Below are positions 60,163 to 64,000 of a stretch of 64,000 nucleotides of DNA, piece by piece. The position numbers and the translations under genes are program-made. The number at the start of each line of letters is the position of its first letter. Within the stretch, counting starts at the first letter, position 1. The notes below the pieces were generated by a model that had not been told where the DNA came from, searched no databases, and worked only from the letters and a program-made list of their open reading frames with translations. Origin of the DNA: Colletes latitarsis (taxonomy: Eukaryota; Arthropoda; Insecta; Hymenoptera; Colletidae); assembly GCF_051014445.1 (NCBI RefSeq), contig NC_135137.1, positions 14,881,501 to 14,945,500 of the forward strand, in the 5' to 3' direction.

Positions 60163-60892
60163 ATGAATTATTGCATTCCTTACGATACAGCATGCACAAG
60201 TATCGAGTAAGTATTATTACCACAATTTTTTTCTTATCCATTTTTTCTTATTGTTATTACTTATTGTCATTACTTACCTTTTATTCTTTATTTACTTTTC
60301 TACATGTAACAGTAGCAAAACACAGCATCCAACGCCTCATATACTGGGAAGGAGGTTTGCCCTCACATCCACAGCATACAAGTATTTGGATATTGCAATC
60401 GGTGTAGGACCTGTATCCGCCGTGGAAATTATACTTGGTGATACTCGAGGAAATAAATTGTTGCTGTCTTACTCAACATGGATGGTGTTTATTCAGAAAC
60501 GCGAGGACATCAAACAACATGTGCTATCAGCTCCTTCTCCAACATCGTTATCAATTTGTGATTTGGTGCTTACGGTTGTTGCAATGCATGATATGAACAT
60601 TGTACAAGTGAAATTGCATGATGCTTGCATGTATATGAAACCGACAACTCTATTGTTTTTATTCGAACTGGAACAGTGCATTGAGCATGCATATTCGTGG
60701 CTATGCCAAAATGCGCACTATGTTGGTGAGAAATACCAAGAATTTACAAATATTTTAAGACGCAATAGTATTATGCGTAAACGTGATGCAGACAAAATCC
60801 TTCGTGAATATTACGATAAAAATTCGCCTGTAGATTGCGAGCTGTTACCATATGCGCTGGATAACATTTTATATGATGCTATTAATAATTAA
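60163..60892 (+). CDS. TIR gene of unknown function, right copy, two exons
   Basis: Not recognised. The proposed model is exon 1 at 60163-60206 (MNYCIPYDTACTSI plus two bases), a 106-nt intron at 60207-60312 with GTAAGT donor, a long T-rich tract and an ACAG acceptor, then exon 2 at 60313-60892. The phases fit and give about 207 residues. A longer unspliced frame from 60251 would start with a hydrophobic stretch (MLLLIVITYLLFFIYF), but that stretch is the translated pyrimidine tract, so I do not read it as a signal peptide. The product is soluble-looking: a small beta-like half (VSAVEIILGDTRGNKLLL) followed by a helical, charged C-terminus (YVGEKYQEFTNILRRNS). AATAAA-type signals follow the stop. 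The only other copy is in the left TIR and is broken. A role in transposition or regulation is a guess from its position. Confidence 0.7.
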
Positions 60893-61431
60893 AAATAAAA
60901 ACTGTATCTAATTTTTGTGAAATAAAATTTCGAAATAGTCAAAAGATGTCTAATTTCTTTCCCCACCTCCTCTTTATCGACCTCTGATAACTACCTTTGA
61001 TAATTACCACTTCTTTTTACCAGATGCATCTCTTTTATCACACCTTCCCTTTTTATCGATACCAAGCAATTACCCTCATTCATTTTCTAACCTCTCCGTT
61101 AATGTCAATTATCGATCGTTGATAATAATTACCGACCATAAATACTAATTACCAACCATAGATACTAATTACCGACCGTAGATACCAATTATCGACTGTC
61201 GGTAATAGTTACCGACCCCCCACTCCGACTGCCCCCCCCCCCCGGCGGACCCACCACGGGCCCCCCCACTCCGGCGCACAGGCCCCCTCCCCAACCCCCT
61301 CCCCCTCATCTCCCCCCCACCCCCGAACCCCCTCCCCCGCACCCCCACCCCCTCTCCGACGCACCGACCCCCCCCCCCCCCACATCCCCCCCCCGGAGCC
61401 CCCTGTCCAGAACTCCCCTTACTCACCTACT
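60893..61431. repeat. Right terminal tip: short repeats and C-rich end
   Basis: After the TIR gene there is an AT spacer with AATAAA signals, then about 61000-61215 with AATTACCGACC / ATAGATACTAATT repeats of about 20 bp, then a C-rich tract (61216-61431) with runs up to 14 C. The opposite strand can form G-quadruplex-type structures. The left tip is shorter by about 200 bp in the short-repeat part. Confidence 0.82.
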
Positions 61432-61437
61432 TCTGGG
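61432..61437. repeat. Target site duplication of Polinton (right)
   Basis: TCTGGG immediately after the right terminus CCTACT, followed by normal satellite (ATATGCCCTCATCAG). Matches 41633-41638. Confidence 0.9.
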
Positions 61438-64000
61438 ATATGCCCTCATCAGTCTCATACTTACGCATTCTTCACATACTTCTTGGACAGATCCTGGGCT
61501 TTTTCTGGTTTGGATCTCGTACTAATGTGGTACCACACTGAAACAGTCAATATAACCTGGTCTCGATCAATATTTTAGAGGAAAACGCATGTTAGGTCTG
61601 GGTTAGGTCTGGGATTTGCCCTCATCAGTCTCATACATTCGCATTCTTCTCATACTTGCTGGCCAGATCCTGGGTTTTTTCTGGTTTGGATCACATACTA
61701 ATGTGGTACCACACTGAAACAGTCGATTAAACCGGGTTTTCATCAATATTTTAGAGGATAACGCATGTTAGGTCTAGGTCTGGGTTAGGGCTGGGATTAG
61801 CCCTCATCAGACTCATACCATCGCATTCTTCTCATACTTGCTGGCCAGATCTTGGGCTTTTTCTGGTTTAGATCTCGTACTAATGTGTTACCACACTGAA
61901 ACAGTCAATTTAACCTGGTCTCGATCAATATTTTAGAGGATAACGCATGTTAGGTCTGGGTTAGGTCTGGGATTTGCCCTCATCAGTCTCATTCTTTCGC
62001 ATTCTTCACATAATTCTTGAACAGATCCTGGGTTTTTTCTGGTTTGGATCACACAGTAATGTGGTGCCACACTGAAACAGTCAATTAGACCTGGTCTCGA
62101 TCAATATTTTAGAGGATCACGCATGTTAGGTCTGGGTTAGGTCCGGGATTAGCCCTCATCAGACTCATTCTTTCGTATTCTTCTCATACTTGCTGGCCAG
62201 ATCCTGGGCTTTTTCTGGTTTGGATCTCGTACTAATGTGGTACCACACTGAAACAGTCGATTAAACCTGGTCTCGATCAATGTTTTAGTGGATAACGCAT
62301 GTTAGGTCTGGGTTAGGTCTGTGATTCGCCCTCATAAGTCTCATACTTTCGCATTCTACACATACTTCTTGAACAAATCCTCGGTTTTTTCTAGTTTGGA
62401 TCACATAGTAATGTGGTACCACACTGAAATAGTCAATTACACCTGGTCTCCATCAATATTTTAGAGGATAACGCATGTTAGGTCTGGGTTAGGTCTGAGA
62501 TTTGCCCTCATCAGTCTCATTCTTTCGCATTCTTCACATACTCCTTGAACAGATCCTGGGTTTTTTCTGGTTTGGATCACATAGTAATGTGGTACCACAC
62601 TGAAATAGTCAATTAAACCTGGTCTCGATCAATGTTTTAGTGGATAACGCATGTTAGGTCTGGGTTAGGTCTGTGATTCGCCCTCATAAGTCTCATACTT
62701 TCGCATTCTACACATACTTCTCGAACAAATCGTCGGTTTTTTCTAGTTTGGATCACACAGTAATGTGGTACCATACTGAAACAGTCAATTAAACCTGGTC
62801 TCGATCAATATTTTAGAGGATAACGCATGTTAGGTCTGGGTTAGGTCTGTGATTTGCCCTCATAAGTCTCATACTTTCGTATTCTACACATACTTCTTGA
62901 ACAGATCCTGGGTTTTTTCTGGTTTGGATCCCATAGTAATGTGGTACCACACTGAAATAGTCAATTACACCTGGTCTCGATCAATATTTTAGAGGATCAC
63001 GCATGTTAGGTCTGGGTTAGGTCCGGGATTAGCCCTCATCAGACTCATTCTTTCGTATTCTTCTCATACTTGCTGGCCAGATCCTGGGCTTTTTCTGGTT
63101 TGGATCTCGTACTAATGTGGTACCACACTGAAACAGTCGATTAAACCTGGTCTTGATAAATATTTTAGAGGATGACGCATGTTAGGTCTGGGTTAGGTCT
63201 GGGATATGCCCTCATCAGTCTCATACTTTCGCATTCTACACATACTTCTCGAACAAATCGTCGGTTTTTTCTAGTTTGGATCACATAGTAATGTGGTACC
63301 ATACTGAAACAGTCAATTAAACCTGGTCTCGATCAATATTTTAGAGGATAACGCATGTTAGGTCTGGGTTAGGTCTGTGATTTGCCCTCATAAGTCTCAT
63401 ACTTTCGTATTCTACACATACTTCTTGAACAGATCCTGGGTTTTTTCTGGTTTGGATCCCATAGTAATGTGGTACCACACTGAAATAGTCAATTACACCT
63501 GGTCTCGATCAATATTTTAGAGGATCACGCATGTTAGGTCTGGGTTAGGTCCGGGATTAGCCCTCATCAGTCTCATTCTTTCGCATTCTTCACATACTTC
63601 TTGGACAGATCCTGGGTTTTTTCTGGTTTGGATCACATAGTAATGTGGTACCACACTGAAAGAGTCGATTAAACCTGGTTTTGGTCAATATTTTAGAGGA
63701 TAACGCATGTTTGGTCTGGGTCAGGTCTGGGATTAGCCCTCATCAGACTCATACTTTCGCATTCTTCTCATACTTGTTGGCCAGATCCTGGGCTTTTTCT
63801 GGTTTGGATCTCGTACTAATGTGGTACCACACTGAAGCAGTCAATTTAACCAGGTCTCGATCAATATTTTAGAGGATAACGCATGTTAGGTCTGGGTTAG
63901 GTCTGAGATTTGCCCTCATCAGTCTCATTCTTTCGCATTCTTCACATACTCCTTGAACAGATCCTGGGTTTTTTCTGGTTTGGATCACATAGTAATGTGG
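61432..64000 (+). repeat. Satellite array (right part)
   Basis: The same satellite resumes in the same orientation and phase after the Polinton: the left side stops inside TTAGGTCTGGG and the right side continues with TCTGGGATATGCCC. About 14 monomers are visible and the array runs off the window. Continuity on both sides shows that the Polinton landed in a pre-existing array. Nothing else is seen in this stretch. Confidence 0.96.

Larger units (their letters stand above)
41639..61431 (+). mobile_element. Polinton/Maverick DNA transposon, nested in satellite
   Basis: The element runs from AGTAGGTGAGTAAGG to its inverted copy CCTTACTCACCTACT, giving 5'-AG...CT-3' ends, flanked by TCTGGG on both sides. 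It is 19.8 kb with, and about 16.2 kb without, an inserted retrotransposon. It contains the Polinton hallmark genes: protein-primed DNA polymerase B, adenain-like protease, packaging ATPase, integrase with chromodomain, and capsid-type proteins. Its base composition is AT-rich apart from its G-rich tips. Nonsense codons in the polymerase (two) and integrase (one) mean this copy cannot supply its own replication or integration, although its coding frames are otherwise almost intact, so it is a young dead copy. Confidence 0.96.
59241..61431 (-). repeat. Right terminal inverted repeat
   Basis: A 2,191-bp inverted counterpart of the left TIR that begins inside the integrase coding region (CGAACACGAGTTGC). 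It holds the uninterrupted retrotransposon target at about 60062-60081, an open copy of the TIR gene, a CCGACC/ATAGATAC short-repeat region (about 61000-61215) and a C-rich tip (61216-61431). Confidence 0.92.

Noticed and set aside
60251..60892. 213-codon frame beginning with a hydrophobic signal-like stretch
   Set aside because: The hydrophobic start is the T-rich tract of an intron with canonical ends. A start at 60163 with splicing fits the phase and the mirrored copy.
41639..61431. Integrated free virus rather than transposon
   Set aside because: Long TIRs, 5'-AG ends, a 6-bp target duplication and a chromodomain integrase define a Polinton. Virion genes are part of such elements, so the two ideas are not exclusive, but the transposon label is the supported one.

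Overview
The window is arthropod nuclear DNA, most likely from an insect and plausibly a hymenopteran such as an ant. The reasons are a TTAGG-bearing satellite, an R1-clade non-LTR retrotransposon, and a Polinton/Maverick whose protein set looks like those recalled from insect genomes. The species call is inference only. No ordinary host gene was found.

Layout: (1) 1-41638 is one head-to-tail satellite array with monomers of about 176-183 bp, organised into larger duplicated blocks: a 2,848-bp tandem pair, a 5,750-bp tandem pair and a 5.9-kb block repeated 17.8 kb away. Five about 290-bp G-rich islands inside it are not satellite; they are copies of the left end of the Polinton described next. 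(2) 41639-61431 is a complete but inactivated Polinton (19.8 kb, about 16.2 kb without its insert), with about 2.0-2.2 kb terminal inverted repeats (TIRs) and a perfect 6-bp target duplication TCTGGG made in the satellite. (3) 42802-46343 is a 5'-truncated, GC-rich R1-clade retrotransposon inside the left TIR, with a 13-14 bp target duplication; the uninterrupted site survives in the right TIR. (4) 61432-64000 is the satellite resuming in the same orientation and phase.

The Polinton carries: a spliced gene of unknown function in each TIR (left copy broken, right copy open); protein-primed DNA polymerase B rightward (one 63-nt in-frame intron, two nonsense codons); a tightly packed leftward block of PLA2-like penetration protein, adenain-like protease, minor capsid protein, a small protein, major capsid protein and a nuclease-fold-like protein; then rightward genes for packaging ATPase, a structural protein, a short fibre-like coiled-coil protein and a chromodomain integrase (one nonsense codon). 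Together these would replicate, cut, package and integrate a virus-like DNA element, but the polymerase and integrase lesions mean this copy is not autonomous.

The most unusual signals are: capture of a Polinton terminus by the satellite and its spread with higher-order repeats; a doublet of the telomere-like 11-mer TTAGGTCTGGG in many monomers, which the Polinton used as its target; a spliced gene inside the TIRs; and a retrotransposon 3' UTR made of about nine consecutive hairpins. Most boundaries come from reading by eye; protein family names come from recognised motifs, not database searches.
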